64,000 nucleotides of DNA from Mycolicibacterium aurum (GCF_900637195.1 NZ_LR134356.1:2790001-2854000); one strand, 5' to 3'; positions 25,244-34,856 are shown, numbered from the stretch's first letter. Notes: generated from the letters alone by a model not told the origin. Numbers and translations: made by a program.

Positions 25244-26325
25244 TGCAGAAATATCGTGGATCCTCACTTGTTCGTGCCGGCTTCATCGGCGTCGTGCTCA
25301 TCGCACTGGTCATCATCGTCGGTCTACAGCCCCAGCAGCTGTGGTCGATGGCGACCTCGGTGCGCTACCAGGCGGTATTCGCCGAAGCCGGCGGGCTGGC
25401 ATCCGGCAACGCCGTCAAAGTGTCTGGTGTCACCGTCGGTTCGGTATCCGAGGTAGCACTCGAGCGGGGCACTGCGCTGGTGACCTTTTCGGTCGACAGC
25501 GCGGTCCGGATCGGTGACGACACATCCGCGAGCATCGGCATCGCCACCGTGCTGGGCGAACGCGTCCTGGTCCTCAAGCCCGCGGGCAACCAGAGTCTCG
25601 GCGCCGCCGGAGTGATACCGCTGAATAGGACCGGATCGCCATACTCGTTGACCGACGCCGTCGGGGAGTTCACGTCGAACACCGCCGGCACCGACACCGA
25701 GGCCATCAATCAGTCACTCGACACCCTGTCGGACACCATCGACAGGATCGCGCCGCAGCTCGCGCCCACGTTCGACGGTGTCACGCGGCTGTCCCGGTCA
25801 CTCAACAGCCGCAACGAAACGCTCAGCAGCCTGTTGAAGTCGGCCTCGGATGTCACCGGCGTACTTTCCGAACGCAGCGCGCAGGTCAATTCGCTGATCC
25901 TCAATGCCAACGACCTGCTGGCCGTGCTTCATGAACGCCGCTACGCGATCGTCAACCTGCTCGCGAGCACGACGGCAGTGGCTCAGCAGCTGTCCGGCAT
26001 GGTTGCCGACAACGAACAGGAACTGGCGCCCACCCTGGACAAGCTGAACACGGTGGCCGAGATGCTCGAACGCAACCGCGACAACATCTCGAGCTCGCTG
26101 AAAGGCCTGGCCAAGTATCAGGTCACCCAGGGCGAGGCCGTCAACAACGGGTTTTACTACAACGGCTTTGCCTCGAACCTACTTCCAGGTCCGGCAATTC
26201 AGCCGTTCCTCGATTATGCGCTCGGATTCCGCAGAGGTGTCGACGCCGGTCAGCCGCCCGACAACGCCGGGCCGCGCGCCGAGTTCCCGTTCCCGTACAA
26301 CGGCATTCCCGGAGGATCGCGATGA
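25243..26325 (+). CDS. mceC: MceC-family lipid transport protein
   Basis: A 360-aa MCE-domain protein. The N-terminal helix is RAGFIGVVLIALVIIVGL. The MCE domain has LASGNAVKVSGVTVGSVSEV and ATVLGERVLVLKPAGN. A long coiled, helical segment of about 170 residues follows. The C-terminal part is Pro-rich (AGQPPDNAGPRAEFPFPYNG). The ATG shares one base with the mceB stop, and the stop overlaps the mceD start. Confidence 0.93.
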   Translation: MQKYRGSSLVRAGFIGVVLIALVIIVGLQPQQLWSMATSVRYQAVFAEAGGLASGNAVKVSGVTVGSVSEVALERGTALVTFSVDSAVRIGDDTSASIGIATVLGERVLVLKPAGNQSLGAAGVIPLNRTGSPYSLTDAVGEFTSNTAGTDTEAINQSLDTLSDTIDRIAPQLAPTFDGVTRLSRSLNSRNETLSSLLKSASDVTGVLSERSAQVNSLILNANDLLAVLHERRYAIVNLLASTTAVAQQLSGMVADNEQELAPTLDKLNTVAEMLERNRDNISSSLKGLAKYQVTQGEAVNNGFYYNGFASNLLPGPAIQPFLDYALGFRRGVDAGQPPDNAGPRAEFPFPYNGIPGGSR

Positions 26326-27791
26326 CCCGCAACAGCATTCGGCGCGTGAACGCCAGACCGCTGCTGCTGGCAGCGTTGGCGGCACTGATCCTCGCGGGTG
26401 CTGGCTTCCTCGTCTATAAGCACTTCCTCAGCCCCAAGACCGTCATCGCCTACTTCCGGTCGGCCACCGCGATCTACGCAGGAGACGACGTCCGGGTCGC
26501 CGGCGTCCAGGTGGGCACCATCGCGGCCATCGAGCCGCAGGGGACACGCACCAAGCTGACGCTGGAAGTCGACCGCAGCGTGCCGATACCCGTGGATGCC
26601 GAGGCCATCATCGTGGCGCCCAACCTGGTATCCGCGCGGTACGTGCAGCTGACCCCTGCGTGGGGCGCGACCCCGGAGACGAGTGGGCCGACGCTGGCCG
26701 ACGGCGCCGAGATCGGCGAGGACCGCACCGCGGTGCCGGTGGAGTGGGACGAGATCAAAGAGCAGCTCACCCGCCTGGCCACCGAACTCGGACCCAACGC
26801 CGGGGTGTCCGAGACGTCTATCGGCCGGTTCATCGACACCACCGCCGATGCCATGGCGGGCAATGGAGACAAGCTGCGGGAAACCATCACCCAACTGTCC
26901 GGAGTGGGAAGGATTCTGGGCGACGGCAGCGGCGACATCGTCGCGACCATCAGCAACCTGCAGGTCTTCGTCAGCGCGCTGCGCAACAGCAATGTCCAGG
27001 TAGTGCAGTTCCAGGACCGGCTCGCGGATGTGACGAGCGTCGTCAACGGCAGCCGCTCCGAACTGGATTCCGCCATCACCACACTGTCGGAGGCTGTCGG
27101 TGAGGTCCAGCGTTTCATCGAGGGCTCGCGGACCCAGACCGCGGAGCAGGTCCAGCGACTGGCCAACGTCACGCAGGTGTTGGCAGACGACAGCATGGTC
27201 GTCAAGAACATCCTGCATGCGGCACCCAATGCCCTTGTCAACGGCTACAACATCTACAACCCCGATTCCGGTGGCCCGCGTGGGTCGTTCGCGCTCAACA
27301 ACTTCTCCAACCCGGTGACACTGATCTGCTCCTCGATCGCGGCAGTCGAGAATGTCACCGCCGAGGAGTCCGGGAAAGCGTGTGCGCAGTACCTCGGACC
27401 CGCGCTGCGACTGATGAACTTCAACTACCTACCCCTGCCGTTCAACGCCTACCTGAGCCCGGCGCCACAGAACGTGATCTACTCCGAGCCCGGGCTGGCC
27501 CCGGGCGGCGGCGGAACTCCGCCCGCCGCGCCCGAAACCCCGCCCGCTGTGTCCGCTTACACCGGGATCGGTGATCAGCCGCCGCCGCCGGGATGGTCGG
27601 ATCCCGCACACCCGCCCGGTGCGTACGCTCCGCACGGTCTGCCCGCCAACCCGCAGCCTGCCCTGTACCCCGGTGCCCCCATCCCGCCCGGTGTTCCGGC
27701 ACCGGCGCAACCCGCGCCCAGCACCATCGGCGAGATGCTGCTGCCCGCTGAAGCCGCACCGGTCGCCCCGGCGCCGGAAGGAGCGCCGTAA
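26322..27791 (+). CDS. mceD: MceD-family lipid transport protein
   Basis: A 489-aa MCE-domain protein. The N-terminal helix is LLLAALAALILAGAGFLVYK. The MCE domain has IYAGDDVRVAGVQVGTIAAI and VSARYVQLTPAW. A helical region follows, then a conserved end of the fold with two Cys (in LICSSIAA and GKACAQYLG). The last 130 residues are Pro-rich and low in complexity (PPGWSDPAHPPGAYAPHGLP), as in many MceD proteins. The stop shares a base with the mceE start. Confidence 0.93.
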   Translation: MTRNSIRRVNARPLLLAALAALILAGAGFLVYKHFLSPKTVIAYFRSATAIYAGDDVRVAGVQVGTIAAIEPQGTRTKLTLEVDRSVPIPVDAEAIIVAPNLVSARYVQLTPAWGATPETSGPTLADGAEIGEDRTAVPVEWDEIKEQLTRLATELGPNAGVSETSIGRFIDTTADAMAGNGDKLRETITQLSGVGRILGDGSGDIVATISNLQVFVSALRNSNVQVVQFQDRLADVTSVVNGSRSELDSAITTLSEAVGEVQRFIEGSRTQTAEQVQRLANVTQVLADDSMVVKNILHAAPNALVNGYNIYNPDSGGPRGSFALNNFSNPVTLICSSIAAVENVTAEESGKACAQYLGPALRLMNFNYLPLPFNAYLSPAPQNVIYSEPGLAPGGGGTPPAAPETPPAVSAYTGIGDQPPPPGWSDPAHPPGAYAPHGLPANPQPALYPGAPIPPGVPAPAQPAPSTIGEMLLPAEAAPVAPAPEGAP

Positions 27792-29029
27792 TGCCGCGTC
27801 GATCTGTCACGACAGTGCGCAGATGGGCTGCTGTCGCATCGTGTGTTGCCGTGACGGCAACGGGTTGCGCCTTCGACGGCCTGAACTCGCTCCCGCTGCC
27901 CGGCACAGTCGGCACCGGTGCGGATGCGGTGATCTACCACCTCAGAATCGCCAATATCGGCACGCTGGAATCCAATTCCCCGGTGATGCTGAACGATGTC
28001 GTCGTCGGTGCGGTGCGCAAGATGACAGTGAGCGACTGGCACGCCGACGTGGACGTCTCGGTGAAGCCGGGTGTCGTGGTACCGGCCAATGCGGTCGCCA
28101 CGGTCGGTCAGACCAGTCTGCTCGGATCCATGCACGTGGCGCTTGATCCGCCGGTGGGGGAGGAGCCGGCAGGCCGGCTGCAGCCCGGCGCGAATGTTCC
28201 CGTGGACAGAACGTCGACGTATCCGTCGACCGAGCAGACCCTGTCGTCGCTGTCGCTGGTCGTCAACGGCGGAGGACTGACTCAGATCGGCGACATCATC
28301 CACAATTTCAACACCGCGCTCGACGGCCGCCAGATCCAGATTCGAGATCTGCTGACCCGGATGAACACCGTGGTGGGCATCCTGGATGCGCAGCGAGACA
28401 ACATCATCGCCACAATCAGCGCACTCAATCGGCTGGCAGGGACTTTCGCCGGACAGAAAGAGGTGCTCACCGCCGCGCTGGAGCGGATTCCCCCCGCGCT
28501 GGAAGTACTGAACCGGCAGCGGCCGCGGTTCACCACCGCGCTGGAGAAACTGGGCGTGTTCAGCGACACCGCAACACAATTGATCGACGATTCACAAGAC
28601 GACATCGTGCGAAACCTGACGAACCTCGAGCCGACCGTCAAGGCGCTGGCCGACGTCGGCCCGGACCTGGCGACCGCACTCGGGTACCTGCCGACCTATC
28701 CCTACACGCAGGAGTTCATCGACCGCGGGATCCGCGGCGATTATATGAATCAGTTCATCGTCTTCGACTTCACGATTCCACGGCTCAAGAGCGGGATGCT
28801 CCTGGGTACCCGCTGGGGTGAACCAGGAGCTTCACTGGTCCCCGCGCCGGGCGACCCGTGGTACTCGTCATACACGCTCGACCCGTTGCAGGCGCCGGTG
28901 ACGCCGATCCCGGCGGAGGTGGCGGTCGCGCCACCGCTGATCGACCCCCCGCAGAGTGAGGTCGGTCCACCTGCTGCATCGCCGCCACCTGCACCGGGCG
29001 GGGTCCCGCCGGCCGGAGGTGGAAGCTGA
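27791..29029 (+). CDS. mceE: MceE-family lipoprotein
   Basis: A 412-aa MCE-domain lipoprotein. The signal peptide ends TATGC with Cys26 as lipid anchor, the usual arrangement for MceE (LprK type). The MCE domain has LESNSPVMLNDVVVGAVRKM and TSLLGSMHVALDPP. The helical region follows and the last 45 residues are Pro-rich. The gene overlaps both neighbours by one base, so the whole mceA-F set is translationally coupled. Confidence 0.94.
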   Translation: MPRRSVTTVRRWAAVASCVAVTATGCAFDGLNSLPLPGTVGTGADAVIYHLRIANIGTLESNSPVMLNDVVVGAVRKMTVSDWHADVDVSVKPGVVVPANAVATVGQTSLLGSMHVALDPPVGEEPAGRLQPGANVPVDRTSTYPSTEQTLSSLSLVVNGGGLTQIGDIIHNFNTALDGRQIQIRDLLTRMNTVVGILDAQRDNIIATISALNRLAGTFAGQKEVLTAALERIPPALEVLNRQRPRFTTALEKLGVFSDTATQLIDDSQDDIVRNLTNLEPTVKALADVGPDLATALGYLPTYPYTQEFIDRGIRGDYMNQFIVFDFTIPRLKSGMLLGTRWGEPGASLVPAPGDPWYSSYTLDPLQAPVTPIPAEVAVAPPLIDPPQSEVGPPAASPPPAPGGVPPAGGGS

Positions 29030-30546
29030 TGCTGACCCGTTTCGTTCGAATACAGCTGGCGATCTTCACGATTGCGTCCGTGCTGGGTGTCGGGGCCATG
29101 GTGTTCGTCTACCTTCAGGCCCCCGTGCTGCTCGGCTTCGGCCGCATGGCCGTGACCTTGCAGTTGCCGACGACCGGCGGGTTGTACGAGTTCTCCAACG
29201 TCACCTATCGAGGAGTAGAGGTCGGAAAGGTCACCGACATCCGTCCCACCCGCGAGGGCGTGACGGTCACGCTGTCCCTGAAAACCTCGCCGAAGATTCC
29301 CGCCGACCTGAAGGTCGACGTCCGCAGCGTGTCGGCGGTCGGCGAGCAGTATGTCGACCTCGTTCCCGAATCCGACACCGGTCCCTACCTCGAGGACGGA
29401 TCGGTCATCGTCGGTGACAGGCGATCGATTCCGCCCGCGGTTGGCCCCATGCTCGACCAGATGAGCGCGTTGGTCGAGAGTATCCCGACCGGAAAGCTGG
29501 GTGGACTCCTCGACGAATCGTTCCGAGCTCTGAACGGGACCGGCTACGATCTGGGCGCACTCTTCGACTCCTCGGCACGCCTGGCCGCCGACGCCAATGC
29601 CAACGGAGAACGATTGGCAACCCTGATCGATGACAGCCGTCCCCTCCTCGACGGCCAGGCCGAGAGCGTCGATGCAATCGACACCTGGGCGCGCAGTCTG
29701 GCAGGGATCACCGAGCAAGTGGAATCCGACGACGATGCCGTCCGGACCATCCTGCAGACGGCCCCCGGCGCGGCGAACGAAGCGTCCCGCCTCCTCGACG
29801 ACGTCAAGCCGACGCTACCGGTGCTGCTGGCCAACCTGACCACCGTTGGACAGATCGGCGTGACGTACAACCCGTCGCTCGAACAGCTGCTGGTGTTGTT
29901 GCCACCGTTCCTGGCGGCGACCCAGTCCTATGGTTCGTCGCTGAACAACCCTACCGGGATGGCACTTTCGGAGTTCTCGCTGACGATGGGGGACCCACCC
30001 GCCTGTACCGTGGGCTTTCTGCCTCCGTCGTCGTGGCGCTCACCGGCTGATCTCACGGACGCCGACACCCCGGACGGCCTGTACTGCAAATTGCCGCAGG
30101 ATTCGGCGATCGGCGTCCGTGGGACCAGGAACTTCCCGTGCATGGGACAACCGGGTAAACGCGCGCCCACCGTGGAGATCTGCGAAAGCGATAAGCCTTT
30201 CGAACCACTGGCGATGCGCCAGCACGTGCTCGGGCCGTATCCGATCGATCCTTCCCTGCTCGCCCAGGGCGTGCCGCCAGATGATCGAATCGACTTCAGC
30301 GATCAGATCTTCGGGCCGCTGCAGGGCACGCCGATGCCTCCGCCGGGCCCGCCGGCTCCTCCGCCGGGTGGTGCAATCCCGGCTGCACCAAGCGGTTTCG
30401 GCGGCGAGACCGCTGTCCCGCCGGTAGCTGTCGCCACGTACAACCCCGAGACCGGGCAGGTTGCGACGCCCGACGGCCGGGTGTTCACCCAGTCGAACCT
30501 GGCCGCTGGCGTGCCGAAGAATTGGGAAGACCTCTTTCCTCGATAG
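29029..30546 (+). CDS. mceF: MceF-family lipid transport protein
   Basis: A 505-aa MCE-domain protein. The N-terminal helix is about residues 5-30 (RIQLAIFTIASVLGVGAMVFVYL). The MCE domain has LYEFSNVTYRGVEVGKVTDI and SAVGEQYVDLVPES. A long helical segment is followed by a Cys-containing part (PPACTVGFLPPSSWRSP, LYCKLPQDS, NFPCMGQPG, VEICESDKP) and a Pro-rich tail. It is the last of the mceA-F run; no Mce-associated gene follows directly, and four exported proteins come first. Confidence 0.93.
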   Translation: MLTRFVRIQLAIFTIASVLGVGAMVFVYLQAPVLLGFGRMAVTLQLPTTGGLYEFSNVTYRGVEVGKVTDIRPTREGVTVTLSLKTSPKIPADLKVDVRSVSAVGEQYVDLVPESDTGPYLEDGSVIVGDRRSIPPAVGPMLDQMSALVESIPTGKLGGLLDESFRALNGTGYDLGALFDSSARLAADANANGERLATLIDDSRPLLDGQAESVDAIDTWARSLAGITEQVESDDDAVRTILQTAPGAANEASRLLDDVKPTLPVLLANLTTVGQIGVTYNPSLEQLLVLLPPFLAATQSYGSSLNNPTGMALSEFSLTMGDPPACTVGFLPPSSWRSPADLTDADTPDGLYCKLPQDSAIGVRGTRNFPCMGQPGKRAPTVEICESDKPFEPLAMRQHVLGPYPIDPSLLAQGVPPDDRIDFSDQIFGPLQGTPMPPPGPPAPPPGGAIPAAPSGFGGETAVPPVAVATYNPETGQVATPDGRVFTQSNLAAGVPKNWEDLFPR

Positions 30547-30697
30547 ACAGCACCGGCGTATGGGCCGATCCGTCAACGCTGCAACGTTTTTGGTGATGTA
30601 CCGACGAGTTCCGCTCACCGGAATCCAGGGGTGTCGCACATCACGACAGGACGTCATGGTGGTGGATGTCACATCGTTTACCCGAAGGGCCTCCTCC

Positions 30698-32359
30698 ATG
30701 AATGCAGAAACGTCAGTACCCCCTCCTGCCGAGCGGCGAACGCCCCGCAGACGGAGCTCGCGAAACTCCGGGAGGGCCGCACGGGCCGGCCGCTACGGCG
30801 GACTCGCCGTGTCCGCGTGGTTGCTGACGGCGGTGGCAACCGGCCACGGGGTGGCCGCAGCGGACGACTCCGGATCGACAGCGGCCCCGGGGAACTCGTC
30901 GCCGGCGGCGAGCAGTTCGACCACATCAAGCACAGGCCCGGCAACGCGCAAGTCCAAGACGGATTCTTCGGCCTCAGCTGGACAACATGATTCGGCGTCG
31001 GCCCCGACAGCTCCGGAGTCGGCCGGCGAGCCCACACGGCGTGCGAGGTCGAAGGGAAGAGTAACGGTTTCCCCGAATGCCACTGATGCCACGTCCGAGA
31101 CGACGCCGACCCCGAATCGTCCGTCGTCACCGGCGGACGATGAGGTGACGGAAGAACCGGCCGGGAGCGAAGCGGAGTCCGTGGCTTCCGTGTCCTCCGC
31201 AGCCGGGACGGACGGTTCCCGCCGGGCAACGCCGAGAAAAACCACGCCGACCCACACCAATCCAGTGTCTGTTCCGGTTACCGACAGCGTGACGGTGACG
31301 CCAAGCACTGTCACCGCACCAGACGTGGCTTCGAAGGCGCGGTCCTCGGCGACCCGAGAATCAACTCCCGCCGCCCGACCGACGGCGACAACGACAACGA
31401 CAACGACGGTGACCGTGCCCTCGGCGGTGCGGCCCGCGGTGAAACGGCAGGGCGTCATCACGACGATCATGACGCGTGTGGTGAACGCGATTGTGCGTCC
31501 CCTCACGGGGCAAGCACCGGCGGCACCGTCCGGCCAGTCGCCGTTCGCGTGGGCGGTGTTGGCGTTCGTCCGCCGCAACTTCTTCAACGAGTCGCCGGTC
31601 ATCACCGCTGTGGACGTCGCCGGCCAGCAGAGCACCACCGGCGTGATCACCGGGAACATCGACGCGATCGACCCGGATGAGCTCGGAAAAACTGTCGATG
31701 TCCGGGCCAGTGTCTATGCCGGCGCAGCGGTCCCCACCGACTGCGGGTGCGCGCCCGAACCCGGCCTGATCGGACTGTCCTTCACCAATCCCGCGATCCT
31801 CGGTGAGAACCCCGGCGACAACTGGCATGCGCCTGCGGCCGTGGACAACACGTGCGCCTATCTCAATCCCGAGGACTTCAGCGTCGCCTTCTACCGGGGT
31901 ACCGAGACCGGAGAGGTCACCATCGACGGCCTCGGTACGGGAAATGTGTTTCTCGAGTTCGAGGGAACGCTGACCGAGGGTGGCGCGAGCGAACAATCCT
32001 TTGCGACACTGATCCCTGAGCTCGCCACCGGCGACCTGAAGGGCGTGACCGGGAAGGTCACCAGCGTCAGCAGTTTCAATCCGGACGGCTCACTGAACGG
32101 GGTGCTCACGGGCACGGTGGTGCGCCCGGAGCTGCGCTACGTCGTGGTCGGAAAGCCCGCTCACGGTACCGTGACAGTCGACAGGCTCACCGGCGCGTTC
32201 ACCTACACACCAGACGCCGGGTTCGCCGCGACGGGCGGCGCCGATTCCTTCAAGGTGCTGGTCACGGAGAAACGATTCAACCTGCTCAACCTCTTCAGAC
32301 GCTACAACGGTGACCCGGTGACGACAATCAATCTCAACGTGGCCGGCACGCTGGTCTGA
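30698..32359 (+). CDS. Exported Ser/Thr-rich protein with C-terminal Ig-like/cadherin-like domain
   Basis: A 553-aa exported protein. An Arg-rich n-region (RRTPRRRSSRNSGRAARAGR) and a hydrophobic stretch (about 33-55) form a signal peptide ending near GVAAA. Residues 55-255 are low-complexity, rich in Ser, Thr, Ala and Pro. A basic amphipathic segment (TIMTRVVNAIVRPLTG) precedes a C-terminal beta domain ending in GKPAHGTVTVDRLTGAFTYTPDAGF, a repeat unit common in large mycobacterial surface proteins. The start is uncertain, as an ATG at 30656 is also in frame. It sits directly after mceF. Confidence 0.75.
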   Translation: MNAETSVPPPAERRTPRRRSSRNSGRAARAGRYGGLAVSAWLLTAVATGHGVAAADDSGSTAAPGNSSPAASSSTTSSTGPATRKSKTDSSASAGQHDSASAPTAPESAGEPTRRARSKGRVTVSPNATDATSETTPTPNRPSSPADDEVTEEPAGSEAESVASVSSAAGTDGSRRATPRKTTPTHTNPVSVPVTDSVTVTPSTVTAPDVASKARSSATRESTPAARPTATTTTTTTVTVPSAVRPAVKRQGVITTIMTRVVNAIVRPLTGQAPAAPSGQSPFAWAVLAFVRRNFFNESPVITAVDVAGQQSTTGVITGNIDAIDPDELGKTVDVRASVYAGAAVPTDCGCAPEPGLIGLSFTNPAILGENPGDNWHAPAAVDNTCAYLNPEDFSVAFYRGTETGEVTIDGLGTGNVFLEFEGTLTEGGASEQSFATLIPELATGDLKGVTGKVTSVSSFNPDGSLNGVLTGTVVRPELRYVVVGKPAHGTVTVDRLTGAFTYTPDAGFAATGGADSFKVLVTEKRFNLLNLFRRYNGDPVTTINLNVAGTLV

Positions 32360-32373
32360 GTCATCTCGGCTCG

Positions 32374-32413
32374 CGCGCGAAGCTGTTCTGCCGCAGAAGT
32401 TCTGCTTCGCGCG
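32374..32413. terminator. Hairpin between convergent genes
   Basis: An outer 10-bp stem (CGCGCGAAGC and GCTTCGCGCG) encloses a second perfect 5-bp stem (TTCTG-ccg-CAGAA). It lies in the 156-base gap between two convergent genes, so it can end transcripts from both sides. No T tract is present. Confidence 0.5.
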
Positions 32414-32515
32414 AATGCCGATGCGACGACGGGTCGCCGCGCATCGACACCAGATGCGCTGGTGCGCGGCGATCCGGGTCAGATACCGCCGCCGAAGGCG
32501 ACGGGGACCGAGTGC

Positions 32516-33028
32516 TCAGACGATCTTGACCAGCTTGAACGGCATGTTGATGTACACGGGTTTGCTCACCCCGCACGCGCCGCTGGGGCCCGTGGTGACG
32601 TCTTCGCCCACCAATGTGGTGGATGTGGGATCGGACATGCCGCCCTCGGGGGTCATCGCCTTGAAGCGGAAAATCTGCAGTCCGGGAGCCTTGGTGCCGT
32701 CAGGGCAGGGGATCCAATCCTCGACTGTGTGCTTGACGTACCAGACGCCACTTCGCGAATAGATCGTTGCACTCCAAACCCATTCGCTGTCCACTGTCCC
32801 GGTGCACTCACCTGGGTAGCTGCACTGGGTCCTGACCGTCCATGTGCTGCGCAGACTCGCCTGGTCGTAGAACACCTCGTTCTTGCGCGCCCATTCACCG
32901 TTGGAGGTCGCGGTGTAGGCACCGTTGAGCCCCCAATCGGGACTCGCGGCCGCAGACGGTGTACCCGTCATCGCGCCGCAGATCGTCACCGCGGCAGCAG
33001 TGCTCAACAAGACGGGTACACGCATCAT
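32516..33028 (-). CDS. Small secreted protein of unknown function
   Basis: A 170-aa exported protein. The signal peptide runs from MMRVPVLLSTAAAVTICG to about TPSAAAS. The mature part, about 140 residues, is beta-rich with WSATIYSRSGVWYVKH and several Cys (CSYPGEC, IPCPDG, GACGVSK). GAGGAG six bases before the ATG supports the start. Similar small secreted proteins are common in mycobacteria and have no known function. It is the only minus-strand gene between the mce operon and the Mce-associated genes. Confidence 0.8.
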   Translation of the reverse strand: MMRVPVLLSTAAAVTICGAMTGTPSAAASPDWGLNGAYTATSNGEWARKNEVFYDQASLRSTWTVRTQCSYPGECTGTVDSEWVWSATIYSRSGVWYVKHTVEDWIPCPDGTKAPGLQIFRFKAMTPEGGMSDPTSTTLVGEDVTTGPSGACGVSKPVYINMPFKLVKIV

Positions 33029-33135
33029 CGCCTGCTCCTCGGGCCAGCCGACCGGCACGGATCGACAGCACCGGAAGCTAGCACCAGTTGACCGCTCACA
33101 TCGAGCACATGTCCACTGAGCGGACTCATCAGGGT

Positions 33136-33553
33136 ATGGACGCACCGGTTCGTGGCACGGTGTCCGCCGTGCGCCCAGGAGCTGTCGTCGTCGTTGTCGC
33201 GTCACTGGCCGCCGGCTTGATCACCGCGGCTCCCGCTGCGGCGCAACCGGTGTCGTGTGACGACCCGTCCTGCGTACCCGGCATCACCCCCGGCGTCGTG
33301 CTGGGGGCACCGTGCGCGGACACTGCGAACTACGTCTTCGGCACGACATCATGGGGCAGGCTGGTGTTCTGCGGATCGCCACGGCGCTACGAGCCCAGGT
33401 ACTTCCGGTCACCGTCGAGTGGCCGGGGTGAAAGAGTTCGGCACCGGCTGCACCGGCTACGAGAACTGGGTCGCCCAGGGCGTGGACGGGCTCTTCCTGA
33501 TGTGCCAGTCCAACAGCGGGGCGGCACGATGGGGACGCGGCGACGATGCGTGA
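33136..33553 (+). pseudogene. Frameshifted gene for a small Cys-containing secreted protein
   Basis: The first frame encodes a signal peptide (GAVVVVVASLAAGLITAAPA) and CDDPSCVPGITPGVVLGAPC to GSPRRYEPRYFRSPSS. From about 33420 the protein-like continuation lies in another frame: VAGVKEFGTGCTGYENWV to LFLMCQSNSGAARWGRGDDA. One extra base near 33419-33430 (for example in the GGGG run) would explain this. The first frame alone continues as an Arg-rich shadow to 33567. The stop of the restored frame overlaps the ATG of the next gene by eight bases, as in an operon. A sequencing error cannot be excluded. Confidence 0.7.
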
Positions 33554-33962
33554 GACGTCCATCCTGATGGTCAGCGTGGTCGCTGGTCTGGCCGTCACCT
33601 CACTTGTCGTCGCACCACAAGGTTGGGCGCAGCCCGCGCCTTCTCTGGTGACCTACACCGTCACTGCCGACGAGCCGGTGACCGCCGACATCTACTATCG
33701 CGAGACCGATCCGCCTACATGGGCGGACTACAGCCACAACCCATACCTGTTCAGCCCGAAAGTGACTGTCGAGGTTGCTCCCGATCGGCCGTGGGTGTTG
33801 ACCGTGGCGCTGGCCGATCCTGATCGGTGGGCGATGGTATCCGCCACGAGCGGGCGCCTGCCGAAGGAATCCGGGTTCCGATGTGAGCTGGCGGTCGACG
33901 GTGTCGCGGTGGCCACCGGTGAGGGGCCCAAAGGCGCGCTCTGCTCGGTGCGTCACTGGTGA
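33546..33962 (+). CDS. Small secreted beta-sandwich protein, MmpS-like in pattern
   Basis: A 138-aa exported protein with a signal peptide (about 1-29, ending GWAQP). The mature part reads YTVTADEPVTADIYYRETD, then VTVEVAPDRPWVLTVALAD and FRCELAVDGVAVATGEGP, ending CSVRHW. The two Cys in CELAVDG and CSVRHW, and the strand pattern, resemble the soluble domain of MmpS proteins that accompany MmpL lipid transporters. This relation is pattern-based and weak. No MmpL gene is in the window. It overlaps the frameshifted upstream gene by eight bases. Confidence 0.6.
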   Translation: MRETSILMVSVVAGLAVTSLVVAPQGWAQPAPSLVTYTVTADEPVTADIYYRETDPPTWADYSHNPYLFSPKVTVEVAPDRPWVLTVALADPDRWAMVSATSGRLPKESGFRCELAVDGVAVATGEGPKGALCSVRHW

Positions 33963-34082
33963 CGAGCAGTCAAATGTGACGTGGCCCACTGGGTGGGAAC
34001 GCGCGACTGACGGTCCTCGGGGGCGATCTAAGGTGCCGTTCGTCGGTCATGCGAGACGCCGGCGTGAAGGGAATGTCCGAGT

Positions 34083-34856
34083 ATGTCGAAGCCCGAGGTG
34101 CCGAACGGCGCGATGCCGCCCCGCGCGGATGACAATCGCGATGTCGAGGTAGCGCTCGACGATCTGACGCCGGAGCAGGCGACCGCCTTCGCCGACCAGG
34201 CAGAGGCGGACGCCGCAGAAGCCGAGGCGTTGGCTGCTGCCGCTCACGCACGTGCTCGTGCAGCCCGGCATCGCGCATTGACCGAGGGTGACGGCGCCGA
34301 CGGTGCGGGGTCCGTCGGCGCCGATTCATCCGATGACGACGCCAGCGCCACCTCGGTGCGGCGACGGCGCCCGTCACGAATGCGTGCTGTGGTGGGAACT
34401 GTCGCCGTGCTGTGTTCGGTGTCGATGCTGGCAGCGACTGGTTACATCGTGTGGTCGCACCACCAGAGAACCCACGAGCAGCGCAACCGGGCCGAGTTCG
34501 CGGCGGCCGCCAAACAGGTCGTCGTCACCCTGATGTCGATCGACCACAATGATCCGCAGGCCGGCGTTCAGCGGATCGTCGATAACTCGGTGAACCCCTT
34601 TCGTGCCGAGTTCGAAAGCGCCGCCGAAGATTTCGTCAAGGTCGCCACCGATGCCAAGGTGACGACCAAGGCGACGGCGAACGCCGCAGCGGTGCAGTCG
34701 GCCACCACGGACTCCGCCGTGGTCCTCGTGAGTGCCTCGTCGACGGTGACCAATGCAGCCGGTGCTCAGGAGGACCCGCGCAGTTGGCGTCTGACCGTCG
34801 ACCTCAAGCGCGAGGGCGACCAGATCAAGATGGCGAAAGTGGAGTTCGTTCCGTGA
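34083..34856 (+). CDS. Mce-associated membrane protein
   Basis: A 257-aa protein with the layout of Mce-associated (Mas) proteins. The N-terminal 100 residues are acidic and Ala-rich with a coiled-coil pattern (EADAAEAEALAAAAHARA). One transmembrane helix spans about 102-124, after RRRRPSRM. The extracytoplasmic domain of about 130 residues has AEFAAAAKQVVVTLMSIDHN. Such proteins are thought to stabilise Mce complexes. It overlaps the next Mas gene by four bases. Confidence 0.85.
   Translation: MSKPEVPNGAMPPRADDNRDVEVALDDLTPEQATAFADQAEADAAEAEALAAAAHARARAARHRALTEGDGADGAGSVGADSSDDDASATSVRRRRPSRMRAVVGTVAVLCSVSMLAATGYIVWSHHQRTHEQRNRAEFAAAAKQVVVTLMSIDHNDPQAGVQRIVDNSVNPFRAEFESAAEDFVKVATDAKVTTKATANAAAVQSATTDSAVVLVSASSTVTNAAGAQEDPRSWRLTVDLKREGDQIKMAKVEFVP

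Noticed and set aside
23978..25267. Minus-strand open frame of 429 aa across mceA and mceB
   Set aside because: It lies opposite two clear mce genes and has shadow-type composition; no ribosome site or domain.
31378..31416. Short ACGACA-type repeats in the exported Ser/Thr-rich gene
   Set aside because: They are in-frame codons for a Thr-rich stretch, not a CRISPR or a mobile repeat.
33136..33567. Intact 159-aa secreted protein in the first frame
   Set aside because: The C-terminal 45 residues are Arg-rich shadow text, while the other frame gives a coherent Cys-containing end.
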